Below are positions 1 to 11,024 of a stretch of 64,000 bases of DNA, in pieces. The first letter of the stretch is position 1. The number at the start of each line of letters is the position of its first letter. The notes under the pieces are model-generated. The model ran no database searches, had not been told where the DNA came from, and saw nothing but the letters and a program-made list of their open reading frames with translations. The position numbers were made by a program, and so were the translations under genes. Origin of the DNA: Saccharomycopsis malanga (Eukaryota; Ascomycota; Saccharomycetes; Ascoideales; Saccharomycopsidaceae); contig CP025321.1 of NCBI GenBank assembly GCA_004014935.1, positions 2,976,001 through 3,040,000 of the forward strand, in the 5' to 3' direction.

Positions 1-218
1 GCACTGGCACCGACAATCTGAGAATTGGAATCAGTGGAGTAGGACACAACTTGAGTGTTGGTGTTTATAGCATATGATGTGGTGCCACTGAGAAAAGAAG
101 CTGAAAGAGTGCCCGTAAGGGAAGATTCACCAGAGACAGACGAAGAATCAACTATAAGAGATTGGTCGGCAGCAACAACTACCAAAGAAAGCAAGAAAGG
201 AGCAACAGAAAGAAGCAT
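1..218 (-). CDS. Secreted/cell-surface protein, N-terminal part only (runs off left edge)
   Basis: The minus strand is open from an ATG at 218-216 to the window edge, 72 codons. The first residues (MLLSVAPFLLSLVVVAADQ) form a textbook signal peptide: hydrophobic core, small residues before a likely cut after VVAA. What follows is Ser/Thr-rich (many S, T, G and N), as in fungal cell-wall or GPI proteins. The family cannot be named from this piece, and the C terminus, where a GPI signal would lie, is outside the window. The upstream DNA (531-640) carries a dense TGCAGC/ATGCAT cluster that may belong to its promoter. Seen: signal peptide and composition. Inferred: wall or secreted location. Confidence 0.6.
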   Translation of the reverse strand, partial: MLLSVAPFLLSLVVVAADQSLIVDSSSVSGESSLTGTLSASFLSGTTSYAINTNTQVVSYSTDSNSQIVGAS

Positions 219-2962
219 AATGGATCAAAAAAATATGTGTTGATATCGGACTTGACTCTAATAATGGTGATATGAAAAGTTTCAATAGTTGAAGAACCGG
301 GATCAGAGATTGTTAAAAATAATGACAGAGTATTTTTGGTGACAACGATCCAAGCCGATGTGGGTTAACAATAAGAAATAAATAATGCAATCCCCAGATT
401 GAAAGATGAGCCAAAAGCATACGGGGATTCGTGTCGGTTTTATAGCCATATACTTAGATAGCCCTTCTGGTGGTAGGTAGAAGGTGATGGTTTTGGTGGT
501 GCTTAGTAGGTTCTTACGAGCTTTAGCTTGCACTTGGGCGGCTGCAGCTCAGACTCCATCTGCAGCTCTGCTGCAGCTTGTATGCAGCTTATATGCATAT
601 CTCTGCATTTCGGGGCAGCTTTTTGCTTGTAAAAGCGCTCTGGATCCACCGTTAGGTATAAAAGCGCATCTGGGCCGCTGTGGGTGCATTGTTACTATGC
701 GCGTGTTTTGCATTGTTCATGCATTGAACAACACATGGTCTATTGTCTTATTTATTGTTCTGGTATTCAATTTGGACTTCCAGATGGTGAAACGATGTGT
801 CTTTTGTTCGATGAGTACGCCAAAAACAACATGAAGACCAACAACTTGATGAAAAGTGCGCTGCTAAAAAGCAAAAGTCTAGACATGAGAAGATGTATTG
901 TTTGGCAGTGTTTCGATTGCTTCTCAATTTTGGTATCTCCAGTTTGCTGTTTAGGTTTTCTCGTAATATTCTTGTTTAGTAGAATTTGTCTATTTCAGGA
1001 AAGCATCGGCTGATCTAAAACAATATTGACCTAGAATTAGCATCAATACCAATTTTTTTTAAAATATCCAAACTTTTTTACTTAATGGGCTAAAAACTAA
1101 GTTTTAGTTTTGGCGTGGTCTGGTTTAATATCCATCTATTTATCCAGTATGTCTTTTTACTTTTTTTTTCTTTTAATTTTTTTGTTTTGACACTCTGGAA
1201 AATGCCAAGAAACCAACTGGCTTCATACAAGCGGCCAGAAGCCCGTAACAATAAGTATTCCCGTTTTTGATACATCGACGTTTTTAGGATCAGCAGAACC
1301 CTCCCCAGTACTGAAGACTTTTTCTCGATTCTGTTTGTTTCTAGTATGTGGTGATACCAACCCACACAAATCAGGTTGGAAGGAATTTTTACTACAAATT
1401 CTTGCATGGTAAATAACCAGCCAGACAAGAAATAGTTTAGAACGCCTGAGACTTCCTTATTTATCAACACATTTTCCTAATTGTTAAGCTTGGCTTCAAG
1501 ATACGTTTAAATTGCGAACCACGCTAGCTTTTTTGGCTTAATGTCGTATCACAAGGCTTACCTAAATCGGAAATTTGAACACCAACCATCTTGCACAACT
1601 TTAATTTTCTTTTCATGGCACTATTGAGCACTTAACTTACTTCCGTATTCCGCCCAGAAAATGCTTTTCTATCCTAAATGAGCAAATTTTTTCATTCAGA
1701 AATGGGTGATAAATTTGTTTTTTCGTTCTTCTCATATCTGGAAATCATTGCTTATGTTTTAATAAGCCTTTGAAGTTTGTAAATGCAGTTTATTATTCCT
1801 TGTAGCTTCCATCACAATTCTCTATAGGGTTGATGAATTATTACAATGAATTGGAAAAGACACACATCTTGTTTGACGATAATCAGTAGCCCATGCATAA
1901 TTGCGAGTCTTTTGATGAAACAGAGATCCGCTATGTTGTTTCCATTATAGATTTAAACTTTAAGAGCCAGCCTAATAATGCATGGTACTATTAATCTTAG
2001 CGGAGTTGCCGATTTTCATTTACCATCTTGACAGTTATGCGCGGTTCATCTGGAACAGATCATTGTTCATCTTTTTGATGCTCTCTTAAAATGCTCGTTT
2101 GTTTGTTAATACCGCTTTCTTCAATGTATACTGTATAAAATTGTCTCAGTTGATCACTTTTCTTAAATGTTAATGAACATGCAAGTAAACAAGGCGTTAA
2201 CTTCTCTATCAATCCCGCCAAGAGTTTTAATTTTTACGGCTAATTTTTTTTCTTCAGTGGTTTGATCCAAGTCAAAGACCTCAAGAGAGACTTCATCAAA
2301 AGGTAATAGCGATCAAACACCATCAACCGAGGCCAATATGCTTTACACATTATTACAAAAAGCACTACTGATAATTGTGAAAATATGCAATATCTAAAAC
2401 GTGGACTTAGTGCTGTCAAGTTCAGGAATAATAAATCTCTAATATGTGTTGTGCATTTAGTGGTAACATGTAGGATAGACAAAAACAATCGTTTAATATA
2501 CTTTATATACACATTGTAAAATACTATTTGCGTGTTATAAGAGTAATAACTTACTGTATTTGACAGAATACTGACATAAGTTACACGTAGAATAAATCTC
2601 TCTGGTGACGGGATTTCATAAGTTTGGGTTTCAATCTGGGATTCTGTTTTTTTCCTTTCTCTCTTTTTCAAGACCTCTAGCCATTGAGAAATATTTCCCG
2701 CCGGTGGAAGTATAGTATTGAAAATTACGATTCTGGCATCATTATATATGAAATATACGTTAAACTCCCAACTCGTGATGCAACCAGAAAAGCTGGAAAA
2801 CTCTGGTATAGTCGGTTAACTGACGTGACAGACCCCATACCCCCATATAATCAATTCATGGTGTATACTCATTTTTCGAGTATTTTACATGTTACTCGAA
2901 ATCTATGGTAGCATGCATCTACAACGTTTTTACTATGGAAAATTGAAAAATAATTAAAGACA
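219..2962. other. Gene-free AT-rich stretch, 2.7 kb
   Basis: No convincing gene was found on either strand. The longest open frames (1090-1470 minus, 2240-2671 minus, 684-1013 plus) have skewed, Cys/Tyr/Lys-rich or low-complexity translations and match no family I know. A short coding-like island around 1831-1990 plus is too short to call. The motif cluster at 531-640 is listed separately. Confidence 0.6.
531..640. promoter_or_regulatory. Cluster of TGCAGC and TGCAT motifs
   Basis: Within about 110 bp there are repeated CTGCAGCT/TGCAGC words and two TGCAT words, far above the local background. It lies about 310-420 bp upstream of the secreted-protein ATG at 218. TGCAT is the core reported for APSES regulators such as Candida Efg1; assigning it here is inference. 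Confidence 0.35.
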
Positions 2963-4168
2963 TTATATTAACCCTTTCTCAGCCTCAACTTTCTTTTTGA
3001 TCAGATCGTACCATTGATCCAATGTTAATCCGTCTTTACCGTTGTGAACAGCGACTATGAGCAATGTCATATTGTCAAATCCAATTCCTGTATTAGAATC
3101 TGTACTCTTTAAAATCTTATCAATGACGTTTTCGCATATCCGGTCCAACTTGTGACCAATACTGATTTCATGACGGATCAAATGGACCAAAGAAGTATTT
3201 TTGAATGTATCCCATATTCCATCACAAGCCAAGACCAAAAATTCATCATTGGCGTAGTCAATATTGAGTTGGATGATTTCCGGTTCGACTGTTACCTGAG
3301 TTTCCTCGCTAGGTAGAATTACTTCGGTATAATTAGACTGATTTTTACTGTTATTGTTATTGCTAGAAACAGATCCTTTTTTATTTTTTCCAAATAACGA
3401 ATTTCCAACTTTATTATTATGATCTGGGCTCCCATGGCCTAGAGGTGTTTGGAATACCTCATTCTTACCATTTATATAAATAGTCTTTTTTTTGAAGCTG
3501 AAGTCACCAAATGCTCTTGAAAGAGCCAATGAACCATTGACTCTGTTCATATTTACCGAACCGCCAGCATCTTGGATCCGTATCAACTCTCCAATATTGT
3601 TAGGCTTATGATCAAATGATAGGTTCTTCACAGAGCCATGACTAGTGCTTAGTATACATCTGGAATCGCCAGTATTGCATACAAAAATCTGACTGTCATT
3701 CAAGATCAATAATATTACGCAAGTTGATCCGCTTTGAAAATTACGTTGATACAAGTCATGGTCACACTTGAAGAAGGCGTTTTTTATCAATTTGAAAATG
3801 TCATTCTTATGGGGTTTGTCATTAGGTATATAATTTGTTTTGAATTCGTCAATAAGACATTTTGGTAATGTGTGGGCAATGAAATTAGCTGATTGAGCGC
3901 CTCCGTGGCCATCGAAAACACCAAATATTTTTAGATTCAAAATCTCTTCGTTTTCCTCAAGCCTGAGATTGGGCTCCTTGCCCAAGTTGAGATTATTGCT
4001 TATTATTGGAATGTTTTTGCGGACCTTGAATGTTTCTTCCACAGAGCAATGTGCATCTTCCATAGATAGTCTCCAACCTTGGCAGCTGCCAATCACATAT
4101 GATAGGATATCCGATTCGCACAAGGTGGTAGTCTTATCGGTGACAGGTTGCGAAAGAAGTTGACCCAT
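2963..4168 (-). CDS. PTC4: PP2C-family Ser/Thr protein phosphatase, Ptc4-like
   Basis: A 401-aa metal-dependent protein phosphatase. Start chosen at 4168 because the protein then begins MGQLLSQPVTDK, the conserved Ptc2/3/4-type N terminus with a Gly2 that could be myristoylated; an in-frame ATG at 4387 would add 73 atypical residues. PP2C motifs follow in order: MEDAH (about residues 36-40), FDGHGG (85-90), NTGDSR, SRAFGDF, ACDGIWD and FDNMT, covering the metal-binding Asp and Gly residues. Between SRAFGDF and the QVTVEPE strand there is an Asn/Ser-rich insertion of about 50 residues (around 3310-3475) not usual for the core fold. The opening words most resemble Ptc4 rather than Ptc2/3; the catalytic class is certain, the paralogue less so. 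Confidence 0.8.
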   Translation of the reverse strand: MGQLLSQPVTDKTTTLCESDILSYVIGSCQGWRLSMEDAHCSVEETFKVRKNIPIISNNLNLGKEPNLRLEENEEILNLKIFGVFDGHGGAQSANFIAHTLPKCLIDEFKTNYIPNDKPHKNDIFKLIKNAFFKCDHDLYQRNFQSGSTCVILLILNDSQIFVCNTGDSRCILSTSHGSVKNLSFDHKPNNIGELIRIQDAGGSVNMNRVNGSLALSRAFGDFSFKKKTIYINGKNEVFQTPLGHGSPDHNNKVGNSLFGKNKKGSVSSNNNNSKNQSNYTEVILPSEETQVTVEPEIIQLNIDYANDEFLVLACDGIWDTFKNTSLVHLIRHEISIGHKLDRICENVIDKILKSTDSNTGIGFDNMTLLIVAVHNGKDGLTLDQWYDLIKKKVEAEKGLI

Positions 4169-5429
4169 TATAACTATAAATAAATTTCTAATCAATAATT
4201 GTTCTCCTATATCCTTGAGATCCACTTCCTGAGATATCTTTAGATGCTCTTTTTGTCTATCCCCCAATAAACAAGAAAAACGTAAATAAAATCCCGACAA
4301 AAATAATACGAAAAATTCAAAACAAAAATCACCGCGTATACACAGCCGCCTATCCACCCTTGCTGTGAATTGGTATGTTAAGCGCAATCAGTTTTATGAA
4401 TTTGTTTGTTTGTTTGTTTGAAGGTTTTCGCTAGTCAAGCAACTGGCTTGAATAAAGGGAGGTGTAACGTGTGGGTTCCGAGGGGACTCGCTGAATGTTA
4501 AGATGAGCACCCCCTGCGATGACAGCACTTTAATGGTAATACTCTTTATTTTTACCTTTTTGAACTTCGATGAGTGCTTTTCCAAAATGTTGTAAATGCT
4601 GTAATTATGTTTGATTTGTCAAACTCTTCGCCGAATTAAGTTAGGTCTCGGAATGTATGGAATGCTATTATACCATTTTTATACAAAATGAGGCACGGTT
4701 CCGAGAAATCGTTTATTTTTAGCCTGTAAATGAAAAATTGACATAATCGTGAAGTTTTGATTTGCTACTAGTGATGACCAACACTGTTACAATGTTTATT
4801 TCGAGGTTTAGAAAATAAAAAAGGTGCGATAATAGTGGTGCCTATTAAGCAATAATTTAATAGAATTTGATGTAGACTAATAATCTAATACTCGTTGAGT
4901 TATACAGATACAGATAAAAATTTTCTAATGTTTTGGCTTATGTATTAAAGATGAAAAAAACAAACTTTTGGTTGAAAACGAACTCGAGTGATTTAATCCA
5001 AAGAAAATAGAACGTGAGAAAATACCAGTTCAAAACAGTTCTTAATAGGTTTTACATAAATAAGAACATTTCCATCATCGAAGCCCAATAAATGTAAGTG
5101 CATTCTTCCTTTTAAACACGGTCAGTGCATTGATAAAAGGTACTTGATGCGAAAACCGCTAATTTAGTCCAGTGAACAAATTTACAACTTTTTGCATTCT
5201 ACAAACATCCCCGCTAAACAAAAGCTGTTTTAAAATAATGGATTGAATTATAAAAAATTTATGGAAACGTACTAAAACTCGAACAGTGATAACAAAGGAA
5301 AATGAAGCGATATAAGACTAGAGAAGAAAATCGAGACTTGGCACACTGTCTATCACCAGAATAGAATTCCCGAACATATGTTGAATTTTTTTTGGTTTGT
5401 TTTTTTTTTATTGTTTGGTTGTCTTAATT
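4169..5429. other. Intergenic stretch upstream of the phosphatase
   Basis: 1.26 kb with no recognisable gene. It contains a (TTTG)5 microsatellite at 4401-4420 about 235 bp upstream of the phosphatase ATG; the remainder is AT-rich with no other clear element. Confidence 0.6.
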
Positions 5430-7183
5430 TTAGGCATCAATCAAGTTTTCGTCAACTTTATCATCATCCTCTTGGTCGTCTTCGTCCCTGTCTTCGCCAT
5501 TTCTGCTTCTGTCGTAGAATTCGTCCAAAATCTTTGGGGAGATTCTGTTTAACAATTCCTTTGGATAAATTCTTAAAAGAGACCAAGCCTGGTCCAAACT
5601 CTCAAATACAGTTCTGTTTTCATAAGCACCTTGGGCAATGAAAGTTTTTTCAAACTTGTCCAAGAATTCCAAAGACAATTTATCTTCAGTAGACAAGGCT
5701 TCCTCACCAACAACGGCTTTCATGGCAGCGGCATCTCTACCGATAGCGTACTTAGCGTACAACTGGTTAGAGACGTCACCATGGTCTTTACGGGTCATAC
5801 CTTCACCAATAGCACTCTTCATTAATCTGGACAAAGAAGGCAAAACGTTGATTGGTGGGTAGACACCCTTGTTATGCAACTGTCTGTCAATAGAAATTTG
5901 ACCTTCGGTAATATAACCAGTCAAATCTGGAATAGGATGGGTGATATCATCATTAGGCATGGTCAAGATAGGAACCTGAGTGATCGAACCATTTCTGCCT
6001 TCAACTCTGCCGGCTCTCTCGTAAATGGTGGACAAATCTGTGTACATATAACCTGGATAACCTCTTCTACCTGGGACTTCTTCTCTAGCAGCAGAGACTT
6101 CTCTTAAAGCGTCGGCATAAGAAGACATATCGGTCAAGATGGTCAAAACGTGACGTTCGGTTTGGTAAGCCAAATACTCGGCAGTGGTCAAAGCTAAACG
6201 AGGAGTAATAATTCTTTCAATAGTAGGATCGTTAGCCAAGTTAAGGAACAATGCGGTTCTTTCCAAGGATCCGTTTTCCTCGAAATCTTGTTTGAAAAAT
6301 CTGGAAGTCTCCAAATTAACACCCATAGCAGCGAAAACAATAGAGAAATTCTCTTCATGGCCGTCATGGACGTCCTTAGTTGGACGAACCAAACCAGCTT
6401 GTCTACAGATTTGAGCAGCAATTTCGTTGTGTGGAAGACCAGAAGCAGAGAAAATTGGAATCTTCTGGCCTCTAGCAATAGAATTCATAGTGTCAATGGC
6501 AGATATACCGGTAGATATCATTTCTTCTGGGTAAATTCTAGCATACGGATTGATAGGAGAACCATTGATATCCAAATAGTCTTCAGCAAACACCTTAGGA
6601 CCATTATCAATTGGTCTGGCAGAACCATCAAAGATTCTACCCAACATGTCCTCCGAGACTGGCAATTTCAAACTCTCACCGGTGAACTCAACTCTGGTTT
6701 TCTTAACATCGATACCAGAAGTACCTTCGAACACTTGAACAATAGCTTTATCTCCTCTAACTTCCAACACCTGTCCTGCTCTCTTGGTTCCATCCGGCAA
6801 GGTCAAATTGACAATTTCATTATAACGTGGGAACTTGACATTCTCCAAAATAACCAATGGACCATTAACACCTCCAACAGTGTTGTAATTGACACGAGGT
6901 TTTATTTTGAAACTGTCAACAAGAGCCTTTTTATTCAACTCATCTACAAATGTTAGTATCAATGCTTTATAATGTGGTAACTAGGGTAATATATCTAAAG
7001 AAAAAACTTTATAAAAGAGCAACCAGCCCTCCTGATAACGCTTTTTTTATAATATTGATAAAATATTGCCCCTATATGTTCTATTAATTACCCGTGCCCA
7101 AACAATTTCCATAATGATACACTCATGGAAAGCACAGCTCAGATCTACTTACAAAGTTCTTTATTAGATAACGTGGCAGCCAT
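5430..7183 (-). CDS. VMA2: V-type proton ATPase subunit B (two exons)
   Basis: Subunit B of the V1 sector of the vacuolar proton pump. Exon 1 is 7153-7183 (31 nt), exon 2 is 5430-6943, with a 209-nt intron bounded by GTAAGT and a TACTAAC branch site 8 nt before the closing AG. Splicing gives 514 aa beginning [20 protein letters not shown], matching the yeast subunit start; without it the N terminus does not match. The body is very close to S. cerevisiae Vma2: [41 protein letters not shown] and the ATPase alpha/beta signature [10 protein letters not shown]. As expected for subunit B there is no catalytic P-loop. The tail is acidic (Asp/Glu-rich) and ends NLIDA. No CTG codon was found in this gene. 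Confidence 0.97.
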
Positions 7184-7582
7184 CTTGAGATAATTGTTGT
7201 CTGTTGAACGGCTTGCTATTTATTTGGCGGTATTTCTTGTAGTCTACCTAACCTTCGCAGATAAGATAGAAATATAAACAAGAGCGGTTTGAACGACAAT
7301 TAAATACGTGCACTGGATGACAAGATAGACTGATAAGTCGTAAGCGCTACGATGGCGTATCTTGACTTGTGAGAATTGGCTATTTTATCGTTCTGTTGGA
7401 TTCGTTAATTTCATTGGATCGGTTAGGGTGCGATGGGGGATTGGTGAACTAAGGAGGGTAGCTGGTGAAACAATAATGGGGTGTATGAACCCTGTATAAT
7501 ACTATCATAGTCATGGCTATGATTAGATAGCGCTATGGTTTTTAAGTAGGAAATGACATATCTTTTTCTCTTGTTATGTTTA
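7184..7582. other. Intergenic region upstream of VMA2
   Basis: About 400 bp, promoter side of VMA2 and 3' side of the orphan ORF. I see no distinct element. Confidence 0.5.
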
Positions 7583-7918
7583 CTATTTTAAATTATATTT
7601 TAAATCTGTATATTGATAAGAATCTTCTAGATAGTTGAATGTAAATTTGGCCACCCAGTCTAAAAACGAGTCTGACTTGATCAAAGCTTCATGTAAATCA
7701 ATTTGTTGTTTTACCAATATATTGGATATCATTGGATAAAATTGTAACAATCTTTCTTGACACACCTTCTGAAATGATTCGGAGGTACAGGGTATTTGCG
7801 TATAATGATAATAGATATTATAAATTGCAAAGCCACTACGTTGTTCTTTTGTATATTTACAGAGATTCAATGAATTGACGACTTGTGGCTCAGTGTTGTG
7901 ATATTTATAAATGGACAA
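7583..7918 (-). CDS. Hypothetical 111-aa protein
   Basis: Not recognised. The frame encodes 111 residues, a mixed globular composition with aromatic (Tyr, Phe) and Gln/Glu residues, no signal peptide and no membrane segment. The middle (ESFQKVCQERLLQFYPMISN) reads like amphipathic helices, which argues for a real protein over chance, but base composition is close to the surrounding AT-rich DNA. It lies between VMA2 and the RRM gene on the same strand, with 325 bp of AT-rich sequence upstream. It could be a fast-evolving small subunit of a complex, or a chance frame. Confidence 0.45.
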   Translation of the reverse strand: MSIYKYHNTEPQVVNSLNLCKYTKEQRSGFAIYNIYYHYTQIPCTSESFQKVCQERLLQFYPMISNILVKQQIDLHEALIKSDSFLDWVAKFTFNYLEDSYQYTDLKYNLK

Positions 7919-8243
7919 AAGATCTTCTCTCCAACATTAAATAAGCAGGGATGTAATTTTTAAAGCTACTCAAAACATTGTAGCGTTGTATTTGCTTATA
8001 CTCAAATTCAACTTATATATATACTTTCTATATTCCAACTCATTTTCCATTTCTCTATTTTCTTTATATTATGTTGATTTTCAATTGCAATTCACAGAAA
8101 CGAACTGTAATTAATTAATAGGTTAAAACTTTAGCTTTACACTTCTCTTATATGCTATTTTAAAAATATATTGTATTGTACAAAATTAGAGTTAACTTTA
8201 TAGAAATGACAAAGTAATTATGGTAAACCAGTAAGAAGTTTGC
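7919..8243. other. AT-rich spacer
   Basis: 325 bp between the orphan ORF and the 3' end of the RRM gene. Nothing recognisable. Confidence 0.5.
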
Positions 8244-9029
8244 TTATTTTTTGGCGAAATTCACAGCAACATCCTTTCCTTTGAGATTTATACTTCCCTT
8301 AATGCTTTCTTTTGCAACAATGGCTTCCTCATCAGACTCGTACTCTATGAAACTGACATGCCGCACGCTAACCAAACGAACTTCAACAAATCCAGGAAAT
8401 TTCCCAAATATATCGACCAAGTCCTCGTTGGTCGTACCGTCGGGAAGTCCTTGTATTAAAAGGACCTTATTAGGAGGCAAGTTGTCCAAATCAATTTTAG
8501 CTTTTTTACTGGTGGCCCCTGAGCCTACATCTCCATGTTTTCTTTTATTGGTAACGCCATAAGATTGTTGCTGCGCCTTAGCTTTCTCTCGTTGTTCTTT
8601 GGCAGCTTTTCGTTGTTGTAAATGTTCATTAAACTTAGATTCCTCAAGTTTTTTTGCCAACACAGCATCAGAATCGGTCTTTGCAAGTTTGATCTCAGGC
8701 TTTTTGTCAAAAATTTTGAAGCTATTGTCTTTGCTCAAGTTTTCGTAGCACTTGAGACATTTATCATGATCCTCGAACGATATAAACGCCTGCCCTTTCA
8801 TCTTCAAGTTCTTGTGAGCGGTTATTGATACTATCGGTCCCCATTTTTCAAACACTGACGCTAGTTTGCTTTTAAGAGTATTCACAGATACCCTTTCATT
8901 GAGGTTTCTAACATAAAGACTATTCGTAGTTAGTAAGTAGTTCAAAAGATTAGTCCAAATATCTTTACAAGTTCAATATCAATTTTTCAACTTCTTCTTA
9001 ACCTACGTTGATACTGTATTGTCAGCCAT
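8244..9029 (-). CDS. U1A/U2B''-type two-RRM snRNP protein (two exons)
   Basis: A spliceosomal RNA-binding protein of the U1A/U2B''/SNF family. Exon 1 is 9007-9029 (23 nt), exon 2 is 8244-8919, with an 87-nt intron starting GTAGGT and ending with TACTAAC 9 nt before AG. Splicing yields 232 aa starting MADNTVSTLYVRNLNERV and restores the first RRM: RNP2 LYVRNL and RNP1 KGQAFISF. A Lys/Gln-rich linker (about residues 100-150, with KRKHGD and KKAKID nuclear-localisation-like runs) leads to a C-terminal RRM beginning VLLIQGLPDGT. Two RRMs with this linker fit U1A (yeast Mud1) better than the single-RRM yeast Msl1, but the family interconverts, so no symbol is given. A TTTCCGCGC/GCCGAAA palindrome near 9175-9192 lies in its promoter. 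Confidence 0.85.
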
Positions 9030-9473
9030 TATGTATTCTAATTGTTTTAATAATGCAATAACATGCTATTATTCCGACACTCAAGTGACTCAGATTGTAG
9101 TTAAACTGATGGGTTGAATCTATATTTAAGGAAATAAACATGTAGTGATGAGGTCTCTGGTTTTATTTTTCACTTTCCGCGCGCCGAAAATCCTACGTAA
9201 AAGGTATGCCCATATGTTACCTTTCAAGCTTATGGCAATAAAATTAAGAAATGTACTAATAACAATATTATCGCTAATCTTTCTATTGATTATCTATTCT
9301 TTCTATTGATTATCTATTCTTTCTATTTATTGCTACTATTCTTTTGATTTACATTGATGCTATATTTATTAAAAAATGACAGAAATGTAAAAAAGTGTAT
9401 TAGATATATTGGTCAACAAGTTCGTTATTTAAAGCTAATTTCGGACAGCAAGCTAGCTATAGCAATCAAATAA
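9030..9473. other. Intergenic region with a 20-bp tandem repeat
   Basis: 444 bp between the RRM gene start and the 3' end of the oxidase gene. A 20-bp unit (TTTCTATTGATTATCTATTC) occurs twice in tandem at 9280-9319 with a third partial copy to about 9329. No gene seen. Confidence 0.7.
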
Positions 9474-11024
9474 TCATGGAATGGAAATTTCTGTAGTATT
9501 ATGCCCCTTAGCTAGTAGAGCAGCAACATTTGCGCCTGCAAGTGCAGACGTTTCCATGGTTGAAATAAACGTTTCCATAGTGTTCAAGTACCACAATCCA
9601 GCTTCGAGTTTGAAAGGCAAAAATTCCGCTGTAGGTGGGAGCTTTGGATAGGATTTCCATGTCTTTCTGTGAATCCATGAAACTCTACCCAGGTTGTTTC
9701 CTGAATCCTCTAAAAGCTCGGTTTCAATGAATTGTTCACTAAGTTTATTTGAAGAAAATATCTTGTAAACATATTCGTCAGTTTCGGGAATATAATAAAG
9801 AGTAGATATGGAATAGAAAGGAGGAGAAAATGATTTTTCTTCAGATGTAGTAGTCAAAATACTAGTTGGCACCTTCTTGTTTTTTGAAATTTTGAAGTAT
9901 TTTTTAGAAAGGCGCTGTTTGGAAGTGAACAACGTAACATGAAGGGTCACATACTCAGTATAAGGAATTGTGTCAAATATAGATTGATTTCCTACAGGTT
10001 TCTCAAAAATATCTGTTTGGTGAAAAGGTGCAGCAATGATAACTTCATCAAATGAATCGATCGCGGTTGTGTTGTCGACCAAAGTGGAACATAATTGCCA
10101 TCTTGCACCATTGTCTGCATTTTTCGTAATGAAATCAACCTTGGTGTTCAATTTCAAGGTAGCACCAGATGCATCAATAAAGCTTTTGAATATTTTCCAA
10201 TTGCCACCCACTATTTGATAGGTATCTTCGGCAGCAACACTGACTAAAGTTTCCAATCCATGGATCTGTAACAAATTGGAGGCATAATTGGCACGAGTTA
10301 AAGATTGAATGATATCATGACTGAAACTGTCTGATACTTTGTTATTCTTCAAATACTCGGCACCAGTGACATTTGTATAGGACAAAAACCCTGTTTTGTC
10401 GTTGAGGGATTGTAAGCTAGAAAATGGAAAATATTGATTATAATAATACTTCAAGAAGTTTCCTACGAGTGCTCTAGTCAATCTGACAGTTCTGACGGAA
10501 GAAACCCCATATTTGTAAAGAAATCTCAATCCTGTGATCCAAGAAGATGCGCCTGGACCAGCCTTAAATTGGAAGACAAAGCCTTCACCATCCCAAATAC
10601 CAATAAGGTCGTTGTTATCTTCAGTTGGTTTATAGTGTTTTTCCGGTTTCGCCCCTGGACCAGTTCTGGTTTCTAGGGAGAAATCCTTTGCAGCTTTTGA
10701 AAGAATCTTATTTGCCCCAACATAAATAGAGGCGCCTAATTCTATTGGGAAACTGGTATTGTCATAAGCATACACTACTGTAGTTCTTCCCCCGACACGT
10801 CCTAATCTTTCAAAGATGGTGACATTGTAGATATCGCTATTATTGGTGAATTTGTTCAAATAATATGCAGCACTAGAGCCACCAGGACCTGCCCCAATTA
10901 TAGCAACTTTCCTCGGTTGGTTTTTACTATTAATTGATAAGATTTTCTGATCATATGCTAGGATTCCTATCAAACTCTGCAAAATTAATAAAACCAACGA
11001 TAGCATTGAATGTATACTAATCAT
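9474..11024 (-). CDS. Prenylcysteine oxidase/lyase-like FAD enzyme
   Basis: A 516-aa secretory-pathway flavoprotein. Residues 1-23 form a signal peptide (SMLSLVLLILQSLIGILAY). A Rossmann FAD-binding motif IIGAGPGGSSAAYYL follows near residue 42, then FERLGRVGGRT. The order and spacing (ELGASIYVGANK, YGVSS, TRANYASNLLQIHGLE, VGGNWKIFKSFI) are those of prenylcysteine lyase (PCYOX), which oxidatively cleaves farnesyl- or geranylgeranyl-cysteine left after prenylated-protein turnover, in a lysosome-like compartment. Several N-X-S/T sequons fit passage through the ER. S. cerevisiae has no obvious counterpart that I recall; other yeasts and filamentous fungi do. It is divergent from DIB1 over a 264-bp spacer. 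Confidence 0.85.
   Translation of the reverse strand: MISIHSMLSLVLLILQSLIGILAYDQKILSINSKNQPRKVAIIGAGPGGSSAAYYLNKFTNNSDIYNVTIFERLGRVGGRTTVVYAYDNTSFPIELGASIYVGANKILSKAAKDFSLETRTGPGAKPEKHYKPTEDNNDLIGIWDGEGFVFQFKAGPGASSWITGLRFLYKYGVSSVRTVRLTRALVGNFLKYYYNQYFPFSSLQSLNDKTGFLSYTNVTGAEYLKNNKVSDSFSHDIIQSLTRANYASNLLQIHGLETLVSVAAEDTYQIVGGNWKIFKSFIDASGATLKLNTKVDFITKNADNGARWQLCSTLVDNTTAIDSFDEVIIAAPFHQTDIFEKPVGNQSIFDTIPYTEYVTLHVTLFTSKQRLSKKYFKISKNKKVPTSILTTTSEEKSFSPPFYSISTLYYIPETDEYVYKIFSSNKLSEQFIETELLEDSGNNLGRVSWIHRKTWKSYPKLPPTAEFLPFKLEAGLWYLNTMETFISTMETSALAGANVAALLAKGHNTTEISIP

Noticed and set aside
1090-1470. 126-codon minus-strand frame
   Set aside because: Composition typical of AT-rich non-coding DNA, no family recognised, no promoter-like context.
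2240-2671. 143-codon minus-strand frame
   Set aside because: Lys/Tyr/Ile-rich noise from AT-rich DNA with no recognisable motif.
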